A DNA stretch of 17,325 bases from a bacterium (GTDB lineage Bacteria > Margulisbacteria > Marinamargulisbacteria > UBA6595), in assembly GCA_027621615.1 (NCBI GenBank), contig JAQCBC010000001.1:1-17325 (forward strand), written 5' to 3'. Below, one piece after another: positions 7,137 to 15,260 of the stretch (within the stretch, counting starts at the first letter, position 1; each line of letters opens with the position of its first letter). The notes beneath the pieces are model-generated. The model had not been told where the DNA came from and did no database searches. It saw only the letters and a program-made list of their open reading frames with translations. The position numbers were made by a program, and so were the translations under genes.

Positions 7137-8747
7137 CTAGGCCGTCGCTAACACAGGACCAGCCTGAGTGAATGATTTGGCGATGCTAAACGATTCGTAT
7201 TTTTTAAAGTTTTCAACAAATTGTTTGGCTAATTGCTCACGTTGTGCGTCAAAGGCTTGTGCATCTGCCCAGGTGTTTGCTGGATTTAAAATGCTTGATT
7301 CGACACCATTTAACTGAGTGGGAATTGAAAAATTAAATACACCAAAAATTTCAGTGGGGGCAGACTCAATGCTGCCGTCTAAAATTGCATTAATAATGGT
7401 TCGTGTATTTTTGAGTGAGATTCGATGCCCAACCCCAAATGCACCACCAGTCCAGCCGGTATTGACCAAATAGGTTCGGCTGTTATGGGCCTTAATTTTA
7501 TCCCCCAATGTTTTAGCATAAGCAGTTGGGTGTAGGGTTAAAAAGGGCTTTCCAAAACACGTTGAAAACGTCGATGTGGGTTCAGTTACGCCCAGTTCAG
7601 TACCAGGGATTTTAGCCGTATAGCCACTTAAATACTGATACATGGCCTGCTCCGTGGTGAGCTTGGATACGGGGGGCAAAACGCCATATGCATCGCATGT
7701 CAAAAAGATAATGATTTGGGGGTGCTGGCCAACGGATCGGGGCGTGACAATGTTATCAATGTGTTGAATCGGGTAGGATACGCGCGTATTTTCTGTTTTG
7801 CTTCCATCGGCAAAGTCCACAGCGCCATTGCTATCTAAAACAACATTTTCAAGCAAAGCATTGCGGCGAATGGCACGGTAAATATCGGGCTCTTTTTCCT
7901 CAGACAAATCAATTGTTTTAGCGTAACAACCGCCTTCAAAATTAAAAATGCCATCATCGTCCCATCCATGCTCGTCATCCCCAATTAATTTTCGATCCGG
8001 GGAGGCAGAGAGCGTTGTTTTTCCGGTTCCGGATAACCCAAAGAACAAAGCGGTGTCGCCAGCACTGCCTTGGTTGGCCGAACAATGCAAGGCGGCAATG
8101 TCTTGCAAGGGTAAGAAATAGTTCATAATACTGAACATGCCTTTTTTAATTTCTCCACCGTACCAGGTATTGCCAATAATTGTTTGGCGTTCTTGGATAT
8201 TAAACGCAATATAGGTTTCAGACCGAATACCCAACTCGTCATAATTGTCGCACTTGGTTTTGCAGGCATTTAAAATGGTCCAGTCGGGAGAGAAATTGAT
8301 TTTTTCAGCGTCCGTAGGCTCAATAAACATGTTTTTGAAAAAATGGGCCATCCACGCAACTTCTGTTACCAATCGAACGGCCAATCGGGTATTGGGGTTT
8401 GCGCCACAAAATCCGTCCATAATGTATAGGATTTTTCCGTTGAGTTGATCCGTTGATAGGGTTTTTAAGGCGTCCCAACTTTCAGGCAATAGGGGTTGAT
8501 TATCGGAGCCTTCGGCTTTCCACCAAATCGTATCTTTGGTGGTGTCATCGTATACAATGTATTTGTCTTTGGCGGATCGGCCTGTAAATTCGCCGGTGTC
8601 AACAGCAACGGCTCCGGTTTGGGTTACGGTGCCTTTTTCGAAGCCTGAAGCAGCCGTTTCGTGCTCAAACAATGTATCATAGCTTAAATTAACATGCAGA
8701 TCAGATGCGTGAATGTTTAACGTCTTCAATTCGGATTCAATACTCAT
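7137..8747 (-). CDS. pckA: Phosphoenolpyruvate carboxykinase (ATP)
   Basis: Interconverts oxaloacetate plus ATP with phosphoenolpyruvate, ADP and CO2, the entry to gluconeogenesis; cytosolic. 536 aa, the usual length of the ATP-dependent family. Motifs: TGRSAKDKY (55-63), [10 protein letters not shown] (194-203), the kinase-1a P-loop [11 protein letters not shown] (237-247), the metal-binding GDDEHGW (256-262), [25 protein letters not shown] and the adenine-site [13 protein letters not shown]. The GxSGTGKT loop and the length separate it from the GTP-dependent type. The ATG at 8747 is preceded by AAGGAG at 8756-8761 with an 8-nt spacer, the best ribosome site in the array, and by a sigma-70 type promoter at 8788-8817. 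It heads the six-gene array that continues into prs and the Bat-type genes. Confidence 0.97.
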   Translation of the reverse strand: MSIESELKTLNIHASDLHVNLSYDTLFEHETAASGFEKGTVTQTGAVAVDTGEFTGRSAKDKYIVYDDTTKDTIWWKAEGSDNQPLLPESWDALKTLSTDQLNGKILYIMDGFCGANPNTRLAVRLVTEVAWMAHFFKNMFIEPTDAEKINFSPDWTILNACKTKCDNYDELGIRSETYIAFNIQERQTIIGNTWYGGEIKKGMFSIMNYFLPLQDIAALHCSANQGSAGDTALFFGLSGTGKTTLSASPDRKLIGDDEHGWDDDGIFNFEGGCYAKTIDLSEEKEPDIYRAIRRNALLENVVLDSNGAVDFADGSKTENTRVSYPIQHIDNIVTPRSVGQHPQIIIFLTCDAYGVLPPVSKLTTEQAMYQYLSGYTAKIPGTELGVTEPTSTFSTCFGKPFLTLHPTAYAKTLGDKIKAHNSRTYLVNTGWTGGAFGVGHRISLKNTRTIINAILDGSIESAPTEIFGVFNFSIPTQLNGVESSILNPANTWADAQAFDAQREQLAKQFVENFKKYESFSIAKSFTQAGPVLATA

Positions 8748-8787
8748 ACTTTATACTCCTTCAATAAATAAAAATCTATTGTTCTTT

Positions 8788-8817
8788 AGTATAACGATGG
8801 GAGGTCCGATGCGTCAA
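8788..8817 (-). promoter_or_regulatory. Sigma-70 type promoter of the pckA-prs-bat array
   Basis: On the minus strand TTGACG (8817-8812) is followed after 18 nt by TATACT (8793-8788). About 40 nt separate the -10 from the pckA ATG, leaving a leader of some 33 nt that carries AAGGAG. This is the best-matching promoter in the window. I see no further convincing promoter downstream until the end of the array at 1689. Confidence 0.65.
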
Positions 8818-8837
8818 AATTAATACAAAAAAATCGT

Positions 8838-9905
8838 TTAAATGCTAGCGTGTAGCCGATCCAGATCAGCCTGGTCTTTGACGGGTTGAAATCGATTGCG
8901 CGGTACCTGAATAATGCCAACATTTGAAAACGCTTGAATGGCCGATCCCATGGCGGACTCCAGTTGAATAATGGGTGTTTCATTTCGTTTTTTTGGATTG
9001 ACAATTAATTGGGTCAGCCCAATAGGGTTGAGTGTTTTAAGATACGCAATAGATAGCCATAATGAGTTGGTGTTAAACAACGGCAACGCATTAAACAGGG
9101 CTTGGGTATGGGTATCCGATGCCTGAATATTGCCACGTTCCAGCAGGGTGATAGTGCCTCCGTGACGAACAAAGCCGCCACCTTTTTTGTCCGCTTCGGT
9201 TTTGGGCGTTGCTTCAACCAATGCATGCAGCCCATGCTCACGCATGTGACACACAAAGCGTGGGTCCCAGGTAGCGGCTAAATTATCGGAATTGGAAATA
9301 AATACGTAGTCATACCCATTGGCGAGCCATTGGTCTAAAACGCCGGTATCGTGAAATACCGAAAAAATATCCCCATGACCGGGAGGTGCCCAAGAGTCCG
9401 CTTCGCTAGCGGCTGAATGATAGGGGGTTACGGGCTGTGTGTTTGTGTTTAAGCATGGCCATCGATTTTGAATTAAGGCAGGAATGCCGTGCGCGTCTAG
9501 GTGCTTGACGCAGCCAGGGTGGGTGTAAAAACTGTTGAGTAGCCATAGGTGTGTGTGCGGGCAGTTGGTATTTTGTTCAATAATAATGTCTAGAAAGGAT
9601 CGGTGGCGTTTTGGGTCTGCAATAACAAGGCATTTGGGGCCTTGGCAGCCGAGTGTTGTGGCAAGACCGCCGTTGAGCTTTAAGACAATCGTTTTGGGTG
9701 GGTTTTGCGTGTCGGTTAGCTGGGATAGTTCGATGGTGTCTGTGGGGTTTAGGGACTCAACATTGCCAATACGATAGGGGCGAGTGCAGCGTCCATCGGG
9801 ATTGAGTTGATTTAGGAATGCTTGAAAGATAGCATGGCTGGTGGTTCGGTCGGGGCTATCGCTTTGCAGTTGATCTAAAAAGGGCTGATGCCAATGGTGG
9901 GTCAT
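8838..9905 (-). CDS. UTP--glucose-1-phosphate uridylyltransferase, eukaryotic-type (UDPGP family), short form
   Basis: Expected to make UDP-glucose from UTP and glucose 1-phosphate for surface polysaccharides or glycolipids; cytosolic. It belongs to the UDPGP family shared with eukaryotic UGPases, not to the bacterial GalU family. Motifs in order: LNGGLATTLGCQGPK (77-91, the nucleotide loop, with Ala where Gly is common), SFLDIIIEQN (103-112), LLNSFYT (122-128), PPGHGD (174-179), YVFISNSDNL (200-209), EATPKTEADKKGGG (231-244), FNTNSLW (277-283), IQLESAMGSAI (313-323) and VPRNRFQPVK (334-343). At 355 aa it is far shorter than the usual 430-510; it stops just after the PVK segment, where the C-terminal beta-helix normally begins. 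Its ATG overlaps the crcB stop (ATGA). An N-acetylhexosamine uridylyltransferase is less likely given the GHGD and DNL patterns. Confidence 0.88.
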   Translation of the reverse strand: MTHHWHQPFLDQLQSDSPDRTTSHAIFQAFLNQLNPDGRCTRPYRIGNVESLNPTDTIELSQLTDTQNPPKTIVLKLNGGLATTLGCQGPKCLVIADPKRHRSFLDIIIEQNTNCPHTHLWLLNSFYTHPGCVKHLDAHGIPALIQNRWPCLNTNTQPVTPYHSAASEADSWAPPGHGDIFSVFHDTGVLDQWLANGYDYVFISNSDNLAATWDPRFVCHMREHGLHALVEATPKTEADKKGGGFVRHGGTITLLERGNIQASDTHTQALFNALPLFNTNSLWLSIAYLKTLNPIGLTQLIVNPKKRNETPIIQLESAMGSAIQAFSNVGIIQVPRNRFQPVKDQADLDRLHASI

Positions 9906-10237
9906 TTAACGATCCAATACCCCAAAGCTGTTGCTAGTATGCCTCCGAGTACAGTGCTCATCATGTAGAGCAAGGCGGTGCCGTAGGCGCCAGCATGAAT
10001 TAGAACGAGGCTGTCTTTTGAAAAGGTTGAAAATGTGCTAAACGCACCGAGAAACCCAATGGATAGCCAAGCGATACTGGGCGTGTTAATGGACTCAGAC
10101 AATCCGTATAGGCACCCGATTAAGATACAAGCAACAAGATTAATTCCCCACGTGGTCCAATGGCTGTATACCCAACAATACAACCCATACCGTGCCAATG
10201 TGCCCAGAACGCCACCCACTGCTATGCCAATAATCAT
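9902..10237 (-). CDS. crcB: Fluoride ion channel CrcB/Fluc
   Basis: Inner-membrane dual-topology channel that exports fluoride; works as a homodimer. 111 aa, the usual length. Features: GGVLGTLARY (8-17), the conserved Asn in WGINLVACILIG (30-41) and the hallmark GFLGAFSTFSTFS (61-73), whose Phe residues line the pore and whose backbone coordinates the central sodium ion. Four membrane helices at about 3-22, 30-48, 55-73 (broken) and 86-108. Only one crcB copy is visible, so it would form a homodimer. An extended -10-like TGCTATAGT lies 8 nt before the ATG. I looked for the crcB fluoride riboswitch in the upstream 170 bp and do not see it. It overlaps the downstream UDP-glucose pyrophosphorylase gene by 4 nt. 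Confidence 0.94.
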   Translation of the reverse strand: MIIGIAVGGVLGTLARYGLYCWVYSHWTTWGINLVACILIGCLYGLSESINTPSIAWLSIGFLGAFSTFSTFSKDSLVLIHAGAYGTALLYMMSTVLGGILATALGYWIVK

Positions 10238-10245
10238 TGGTGTTG

Positions 10246-10254
10246 ACTATAGCA
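10246..10254 (-). promoter_or_regulatory. Possible extended -10 of crcB
   Basis: TGCTATAGT on the minus strand (10254-10246), an extended -10 pattern, 8 nt before the crcB ATG. No good -35 is visible at 17-18 nt. If real, the crcB message would be almost leaderless. Confidence 0.3.
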
Positions 10255-10302
10255 TTTTTAAGGGTTTTCGGCTACTTGGGGACTGTTGCGAAATTAAATG
10301 AA

Positions 10303-10325
10303 TCAGCCAGCTGTAAGCTGGCTGA
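10303..10325. other. Perfect 9-bp inverted repeat in the crcB-xth intergenic region
   Basis: Stem TCAGCCAGC (10303-10311) and GCTGGCTGA (10317-10325) with loop TGTAA. It sits in the 171-bp region between two divergent genes, so it is not placed as a normal end-of-gene terminator. The plus strand has no T-run after it; on the minus strand it is followed by a loosely T-rich stretch. It could be an operator, a hairpin in a small RNA, or a terminator of antisense transcription. The rest of 10238-10408 holds only the two suggested promoters; I see no gene or tRNA there. Confidence 0.6.
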
Positions 10326-10372
10326 GTAATCCTTAACTAAACACAAATAAACAGGTTTGAATTTTGAGTGTA

Positions 10373-10402
10373 TAGACTAATAGCGCATCAACCGTCTATC
10401 AT
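10373..10402 (+). promoter_or_regulatory. Likely xth promoter (-35 TAGACT, -10 TATCAT)
   Basis: TAGACT (10373-10378), an 18-nt spacer and TATCAT (10397-10402), with just 6 nt to the xth ATG at 10409. Hexamer, spacer and distance to the ATG match the lpxB promoter exactly, which supports both calls. A leaderless transcript is implied. Confidence 0.45.
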
Positions 10403-10408
10403 AGTATT

Positions 10409-11176
10409 ATGCCAACAACACTTGTGTCGTGGAATGTTAATGGAATTCGAGCTTGTGTCAAAAAAGGTTTTTTAATCTATTTGCAAGAAACCGAACCCGA
10501 CGTGCTATTTCTGCAAGAAACCAAGGCGCACCCGGATGTATTAGACGATACAATTCTAAATCCAATTGGCTATCATACAGCCTGGGAAGGGGCTGAAAAA
10601 AAAGGCTACAGTGGCACAGCCTTATTCAGCAAGACCAATCCCATAACCGTCATCAACGGCTTTGGTAATCCCAAATTCGATTGTGAAGCCCGCGTGATGA
10701 GTGCCATTTATCCAGACTTTACCGTACTGGGCGTGTATTTTCCCAATGGGCAAAAAAATGACGAGCGTTTGCAGTATAAATTGGAATTCTATGATCATTT
10801 TTTTGCCTATTGTCGGGATCTAAGGGCTCAAGGCCAATCCCTGGTTATCATGGGCGATTACAATACCGCGCATACCGAGATTGATTTGGCCAACCCCAAA
10901 GAAAATTCAGGAATATCCGGATTCTTACCCATTGAACGCAAGTGGATGGACCGTATTGTAGCCGAAGGGTATATCGATACTTTTCGTGAATTTAATCAAG
11001 AGCCGGAGCAGTATACGTGGTGGACGTATCGAGCCGCTGCTCGCAGACGCAACATTGGATGGCGCATTGATTATGTCTTTATTACCCCCGATCTCAGGCC
11101 TCGGCTGACCGATGCGTTCATTCAATCCGATGTGCTGGGGTCCGACCACTGTCCGGTGGGCATTACCTTGGCATGA
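10409..11176 (+). CDS. xth: Exodeoxyribonuclease III (AP endonuclease)
   Basis: Cuts DNA 5' of abasic sites and removes blocked 3' ends in base-excision repair; EEP (exonuclease-endonuclease-phosphatase) fold. 255 aa, normal for the ExoA/Xth group. Motifs: SWNVNGIRA (7-15), FLQETKA with the metal-binding Glu37, KKGYSGTALF (64-73), GVYFPNG with Tyr110, the GDYNTAHTEIDL catalytic segment (D150, N152), GFLPIERKW (171-179), YTWWTYR (202-208), NIGWRIDY (215-222) and SDHCPV (245-250) with the Asp-His pair. It heads a repair cluster; its TGA overlaps the nth ATG (ATGA, 11173-11176). No Shine-Dalgarno is visible, consistent with the suggested leaderless message. Confidence 0.95.
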   Translation: MPTTLVSWNVNGIRACVKKGFLIYLQETEPDVLFLQETKAHPDVLDDTILNPIGYHTAWEGAEKKGYSGTALFSKTNPITVINGFGNPKFDCEARVMSAIYPDFTVLGVYFPNGQKNDERLQYKLEFYDHFFAYCRDLRAQGQSLVIMGDYNTAHTEIDLANPKENSGISGFLPIERKWMDRIVAEGYIDTFREFNQEPEQYTWWTYRAAARRRNIGWRIDYVFITPDLRPRLTDAFIQSDVLGSDHCPVGITLA

Positions 11177-11802
11177 CTCCGCCATTGGTGGATGTGATCT
11201 ACCCCATTTTAGCGGACTACTATCCGCCGGATCAGGCTTTTTTAACCCATCGCAATGCGTATGAACTGCTCATTGCCGTTATTTTATCGGCCCAGTGTAC
11301 CGACGACCGAGTCAACCAAGTAACCCCAGCGTTGTTTGACGCCTACCCAACCCCTGAGGCGTTGGCCGAGGCACCCCTAGATGCCATCAAAGACAGGATT
11401 CGATCCATTAATTTTTTTAATAATAAAGCCAAAAATATCCAAGCAACGGCACGCCGTTTGCTGGCGAATTTTGGGGGCAATGTCCCAGATACTTTAGACG
11501 CCATGGTTCAGTTGCCTGGGGTGGGTCGAAAAACAGCCAATGTGGTGCTATCTCAATGGTTTAAACAACCCGGTATTGCGGTGGATACGCATGTGGCGCG
11601 GGTCTCTCGCCGGTTGGGATTTCATGGCGATATGGACCCGGTGCGGATTGAGCATCGGTTAAAGGCGAACTGGCCGAAGTCGCTGTGGAGCCATTTATCG
11701 ACGTTGTTGATTTTTCACGGGCGTACATTTTGTCTTTCCCGAAAACCATTGTGTCAGACCTGTATTCTTGCAGAGCATTGCCCATCGGAGTCAGTATGTT
11801 AA
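11173..11802 (+). CDS. nth: Endonuclease III (thymine glycol DNA glycosylase/AP lyase)
   Basis: Bifunctional glycosylase and AP lyase that removes oxidised pyrimidines in base-excision repair; it feeds the ExoIII-type enzyme encoded next door. 209 aa, the usual length. Motifs: LLIAVILSAQCTDDRVN (32-48), the helix-hairpin-helix LPGVGRKTAN (114-123) with catalytic Lys120, VDTHVARVSRRLG (137-149) with catalytic Asp138, and an intact [4Fe-4S] site with cysteines 187, 194, 197 and 203 in the canonical C-x6-C-x2-C-x5-C spacing. It starts within the xth stop codon and its own stop overlaps the recN start by 7 nt, so the three repair genes are very probably co-translated. Confidence 0.97.
   Translation: MTPPLVDVIYPILADYYPPDQAFLTHRNAYELLIAVILSAQCTDDRVNQVTPALFDAYPTPEALAEAPLDAIKDRIRSINFFNNKAKNIQATARRLLANFGGNVPDTLDAMVQLPGVGRKTANVVLSQWFKQPGIAVDTHVARVSRRLGFHGDMDPVRIEHRLKANWPKSLWSHLSTLLIFHGRTFCLSRKPLCQTCILAEHCPSESVC
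11787..11790 (+). promoter_or_regulatory. Shine-Dalgarno deciding the recN start
   Basis: GGAG 5 nt upstream of the ATG at 11796. It supports that start rather than the in-frame ATG at 11685, which would add 37 residues with no counterpart in RecN proteins. Confidence 0.7.
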
Positions 11803-13385
11803 CGTATTTGCGTATTCAGGACTTTGTAATTATTGAGTCGTGCGAACTGAGCTACGGCGATGGCTTTACGGTTTTAACCGGGGAAACGGGGGCTGGAAAA
11901 TCTATTGTGGTGGATGCACTGGCCTTGCTCTTGGGCAAAACCGGGGCCGATAAATGGATTCGAAACGGGTGCGATACCGCTGTGTTGGAAGGGGTTTTTG
12001 AATGGGCGAACCCGCCCGAGGCCATGGTCGAATATATATCCGATGGCCAATGCATTATTCGCCGAATATTGACCCGAGGGAAAACGGGCCGCATTCAGAT
12101 CAATGGCCAAACCGTTCCGTTAAAACTTGTGCGGGATTTAGCACCACAGTTGGCGGTTATTATTGGGCAACATACGGCTGCAACATTTACGGACGCGATG
12201 GCATTGGCGTTGGTTGATAAACAATTTAGTGAATCCGAGCAAGCGGTACTGGCTTCGTACCAAACGGCATGGCAGGGGTATCAAGCGAAACGCCGAGATC
12301 TGGCGCAGTACACCCAACAGATTCAACACGTTCAAGATCAAACCGAGTTTTTAACCTTTAAACGGGATGATATTGCGGTGCATCAGTTTGAGCCGGGTGA
12401 GGACGAGCGATTAACCGATATTAAAAAACAATTGGGCCGTCGGGATAAGCAGGTGCATGTGTATCGGGCGGTATCCGATCAACTGGGGACGCTTAATCAG
12501 CTGATTCAGGATATTCAACGCATGACCCGCTCTGAACCGGACTTGGCTCAGGTAGACCAAGTTTGTGAACAAATCGTTCCGTTGCTTGACACGGCTTTGG
12601 ATCATGTGTTGAGTGCGCAGCGATCCATGGATGCGTTGGACGGGGATATTGATTCAATTGAAGCACGGTTGGATTGTATCTTTAAGCTTAAAACAAAATA
12701 CAAGGCGCAATCCGTGGATGCTTTATTGGAACAGCTGGCAACGGTGAATGCCCAATTGGCACTCATCACGGGGGATGATGCTGGGTACAAGGCGTGTCAA
12801 ACCGAGTGCGATGCATTGTATGCAACCGTGATGGATCTAGGCCAACAGATCCATGCCATTCGATGGTCTCATGCACGCCAATTGGCCACTCGCATTGAAG
12901 CCAATGTTCAGGATTTGGATTTGTTGGGGGCACGAGTGGATTTGGCGATGACGGAGCAGCCATGCGGCCCCTTGGGGATCTCGCAGTGTTGCATTCAAGC
13001 GTCGTTAAATGCGGGTCAGTCCCTGCAGCCCATTGCAGCGGTGGCGTCTGGTGGGGAATTGTCTCGGTTATTATTGGCAATGATTTGTGCAAATTTAAAT
13101 AAATCCGATATCCCGTTGACGGTGGTGTTTGATGAAATTGATGCCGGTATTGGGGGAATTACGGGGCATGGTATTGGCCAAAAGTTAGCGGCATTAGCCA
13201 CGCATCATCAGGTGCTGTGTGTGACGCATTTGGCCCAAGTGGCCCAGCAAGCTAAGCATCATTTTTACATCAGTAAAACCAACGCACAGGCTGTGTGGCA
13301 GGTGGCCAGTTTGTCCAATGCGGATCGAAAAGCCGAACTGGCCCGCATGATTGGTGGGAAAGCCACACTGGATGAGTTGTTGTAG
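11796..13385 (+). CDS. recN: DNA repair protein RecN (SMC-like ATPase)
   Basis: SMC-related ATPase recruited to double-strand breaks in recombinational repair. 529 aa from the chosen ATG, close to the usual 550. It starts with MLTYLRIQDFVIIE, the standard RecN N-terminus (L--L-I-n-f-li--). Walker A GETGAGKS is at 29-36; long helices at about 155-375 form the coiled-coil arms; the ABC signature SGGELSR is at 418-424 and the Walker B VVFDEIDAGIGG follows with D446/E447; VLCVTHLAQVAQQAKHHF closes the head domain. The start is set by GGAG at 11787-11790 and the conserved N-terminus; it overlaps nth by 7 nt. It is the last gene of the xth-nth-recN cluster before a likely new promoter for glmS. No LexA-type box was recognised upstream of the cluster. 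Confidence 0.96.
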   Translation: MLTYLRIQDFVIIESCELSYGDGFTVLTGETGAGKSIVVDALALLLGKTGADKWIRNGCDTAVLEGVFEWANPPEAMVEYISDGQCIIRRILTRGKTGRIQINGQTVPLKLVRDLAPQLAVIIGQHTAATFTDAMALALVDKQFSESEQAVLASYQTAWQGYQAKRRDLAQYTQQIQHVQDQTEFLTFKRDDIAVHQFEPGEDERLTDIKKQLGRRDKQVHVYRAVSDQLGTLNQLIQDIQRMTRSEPDLAQVDQVCEQIVPLLDTALDHVLSAQRSMDALDGDIDSIEARLDCIFKLKTKYKAQSVDALLEQLATVNAQLALITGDDAGYKACQTECDALYATVMDLGQQIHAIRWSHARQLATRIEANVQDLDLLGARVDLAMTEQPCGPLGISQCCIQASLNAGQSLQPIAAVASGGELSRLLLAMICANLNKSDIPLTVVFDEIDAGIGGITGHGIGQKLAALATHHQVLCVTHLAQVAQQAKHHFYISKTNAQAVWQVASLSNADRKAELARMIGGKATLDELL

Positions 13386-13406
13386 GGGGAATATAGAGTG
13401 TATACT
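13377..13406 (+). promoter_or_regulatory. Likely glmS promoter (-35 TTGTTG, -10 TATACT)
   Basis: TTGTTG (13377-13382, inside the end of recN), an 18-nt spacer and TATACT (13401-13406). Nine nt separate the -10 from the glmS ATG at 13416, so the transcript would have almost no leader. No glmS ribozyme could fit in the 30-nt gap. Confidence 0.45.
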
Positions 13407-13415
13407 ATATAAAGT

Positions 13416-15260
13416 ATGTGTGGCATTATTGGGTATTTAGGCGACAAAGATATTACCTCAATTCTATTGGTTGGGTTGGAGCGGTTGAGCTATCGGGGCT
13501 ATGATTCATCGGGCATTGCGATTGTATCGCCAGATGCTGAGCTGTCTGTTTGGAAAGAACCGGGTAAACTGACCTGTTTAACCGAAGCCTTAAAAGGCTA
13601 TGCATTGCAAGGCAACGTGGGCATTGGGCATACCCGATGGGCAACCCATGGCCAAGCCGATAAATCCAATGCACACCCGCATACCAGTCAAAATCGCCGA
13701 GTGGCTATTGTGCACAATGGTATTATTGAAAATTATGCAGAATTAAAAAAAGACTTAGTGGCCCAAGGTGTATTGTTTCAATCACAAACGGATTCTGAGG
13801 TTATTGTTCAGTTAATTGAGCAACAATTAGATCAAGGCATTGTGGCAGCCGTTGAAGCCACCTGCCAACGCTTAGTTGGAAGTTTTGCCATTGCGGTGGT
13901 GTCAGAAACCCATCCGGATACAATTGTGGTGGCCCGACACGGTAGCCCGTTAATGATTGGGTGTGGTGGGTCTGAAAATTACATTTCTTCCGATATCAAT
14001 GCGCTGTTGGTGCATACCAAGTCGATTATTGCCTTGGATGATTATGAATTAGCCGTGGTGACCCGTGATTCGGTTCAGGTCAAACGAATTGGTGGGGATC
14101 CGGTGGAAAAAATTATTGAAACGATTCAATGGGATGCGAGTACAGCCGATAAAGACGGGTACCCTCATTACATGCTTAAAGAAATTTACGAGCAACCCAC
14201 CGTTATCAAGCATATTTTGTCCAAAACTGTGAATGGCCATACGGTCGGAGACACGGTGCCGACTTGGTTTAAGCATTTGCGTATGGGCAATGACCAGTTG
14301 GCCAAAGCCTCTCGATTTATGATCCAGGCCTGTGGAACCTCTCGGTATGCGGGTATGATTGGGAAATATTTGATTGAACAGGATACCCATATTCCGGTTG
14401 AAGTGGATATGTCGTCGGAGTTTCGGTATCGGGGGATGATTAACGATGGCCACAATGTGGTGATTGGTATTTCACAATCGGGGGAAACAGCCGATACCTT
14501 GGCCTGTTTGCGGATGGCTAAAAGCAAATTTTTCCCGGTTCTTTCATTTGTGAATGTTAAAGGCAGTTCAATGGATCGGGAATCCGATGGCGTTATTTAC
14601 ACGCATGCGGGCCAAGAAGTTGGCGTGGCCAGTACCAAAAACTATGTGGCTCAATTGTTGAATTTATATTTATTTAGTTTATACTTGGCCCAGCTCAAAT
14701 GGACCATATCCCCGGCGGATATTGCGGCACGGTTGGATGGGTTGTCGCGCTTGCCCGCTCATATTGAAACGTGTTTGGCCCAAAGTCAACAAATTCAGGC
14801 CATTGCCAATCGGTTTTGCCATCATAAACACTTTTTATTTATTGGCCGGGGGATGAATTATCCATCGGCTTTAGAGGGCGCGTTAAAGCTTAAAGAAATT
14901 TCATATATTCATGCGACAGGGTATGCCGCGGGTGAATTGAAGCATGGGCCCATTGCCTTGATTGACGAGCACTTGCCGGTTGTGTGTTTGGTGCCTCAAT
15001 CCAGCACGTATGACAAGATGATTGCCAATATCGAAGAAGTCAAAGCGCGCAATGCGCAGTTGATTATCATTGCAACAGAGGGGGATGAGCGAGTGAAAGC
15101 GTATTCGGATCATGTGATTTATATCCCCAATGTGGATGAGGCTTTAACACCGATTCTAATGGCGATCCCCTTGCAGTTGTTGGCTTATTATACGGCGGTT
15201 GCTTTGCAATGCGATGTGGATCAGCCCCGCAATCTAGCTAAAAGTGTGACGGTTGAGTAA
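13416..15260 (+). CDS. glmS: Glutamine--fructose-6-phosphate aminotransferase (isomerising)
   Basis: Makes glucosamine 6-phosphate from fructose 6-phosphate and glutamine, the first committed step to UDP-GlcNAc, which feeds peptidoglycan and lipid A (lpxB lies elsewhere in this window). Cytosolic, dimeric. 614 aa, as usual. The N-terminal class II glutaminase starts MCGIIGY with the nucleophile Cys2, followed by RLSYRGYDSSG (23-33), GHTRWATHG (71-79), HNGIIENY (100-107) and TDSEV. Two SIS sugar-isomerase domains follow, with the CGTSRYAG and ISQSGETADT phosphosugar loops in the first and GRGMNYPSALEGALKLKE in the second. The tail VDQPRNLAKSVTVE is canonical. No Shine-Dalgarno is seen; a TATACT box lies 9 nt before the ATG. 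The aroK start is embedded in its last codons. Confidence 0.98.
   Translation: MCGIIGYLGDKDITSILLVGLERLSYRGYDSSGIAIVSPDAELSVWKEPGKLTCLTEALKGYALQGNVGIGHTRWATHGQADKSNAHPHTSQNRRVAIVHNGIIENYAELKKDLVAQGVLFQSQTDSEVIVQLIEQQLDQGIVAAVEATCQRLVGSFAIAVVSETHPDTIVVARHGSPLMIGCGGSENYISSDINALLVHTKSIIALDDYELAVVTRDSVQVKRIGGDPVEKIIETIQWDASTADKDGYPHYMLKEIYEQPTVIKHILSKTVNGHTVGDTVPTWFKHLRMGNDQLAKASRFMIQACGTSRYAGMIGKYLIEQDTHIPVEVDMSSEFRYRGMINDGHNVVIGISQSGETADTLACLRMAKSKFFPVLSFVNVKGSSMDRESDGVIYTHAGQEVGVASTKNYVAQLLNLYLFSLYLAQLKWTISPADIAARLDGLSRLPAHIETCLAQSQQIQAIANRFCHHKHFLFIGRGMNYPSALEGALKLKEISYIHATGYAAGELKHGPIALIDEHLPVVCLVPQSSTYDKMIANIEEVKARNAQLIIIATEGDERVKAYSDHVIYIPNVDEALTPILMAIPLQLLAYYTAVALQCDVDQPRNLAKSVTVE

Noticed and set aside
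8827..8838. Terminator after the UDP-glucose pyrophosphorylase gene (seven T on the minus strand)
   Set aside because: No stable GC-rich hairpin precedes the T-run; only the short palindrome GCTAGC is nearby.
10238..10408. Possible crcB-type fluoride riboswitch upstream of crcB
   Set aside because: The conserved riboswitch pieces and pseudoknot are not seen, and the likely promoter is only 8 nt before the crcB ATG, leaving no room for a leader.
11685..11795. N-terminal extension of recN
   Set aside because: The extra 37 residues lie inside nth, do not resemble RecN, and a Shine-Dalgarno supports the ATG at 11796.
13386..13415. glmS ribozyme or leader upstream of glmS
   Set aside because: Only 30 nt separate recN and glmS and the -10 box occupies part of that.
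14049..14527. Two overlapping antisense frames inside glmS
   Set aside because: Both are shadows of the highly conserved glmS frame.
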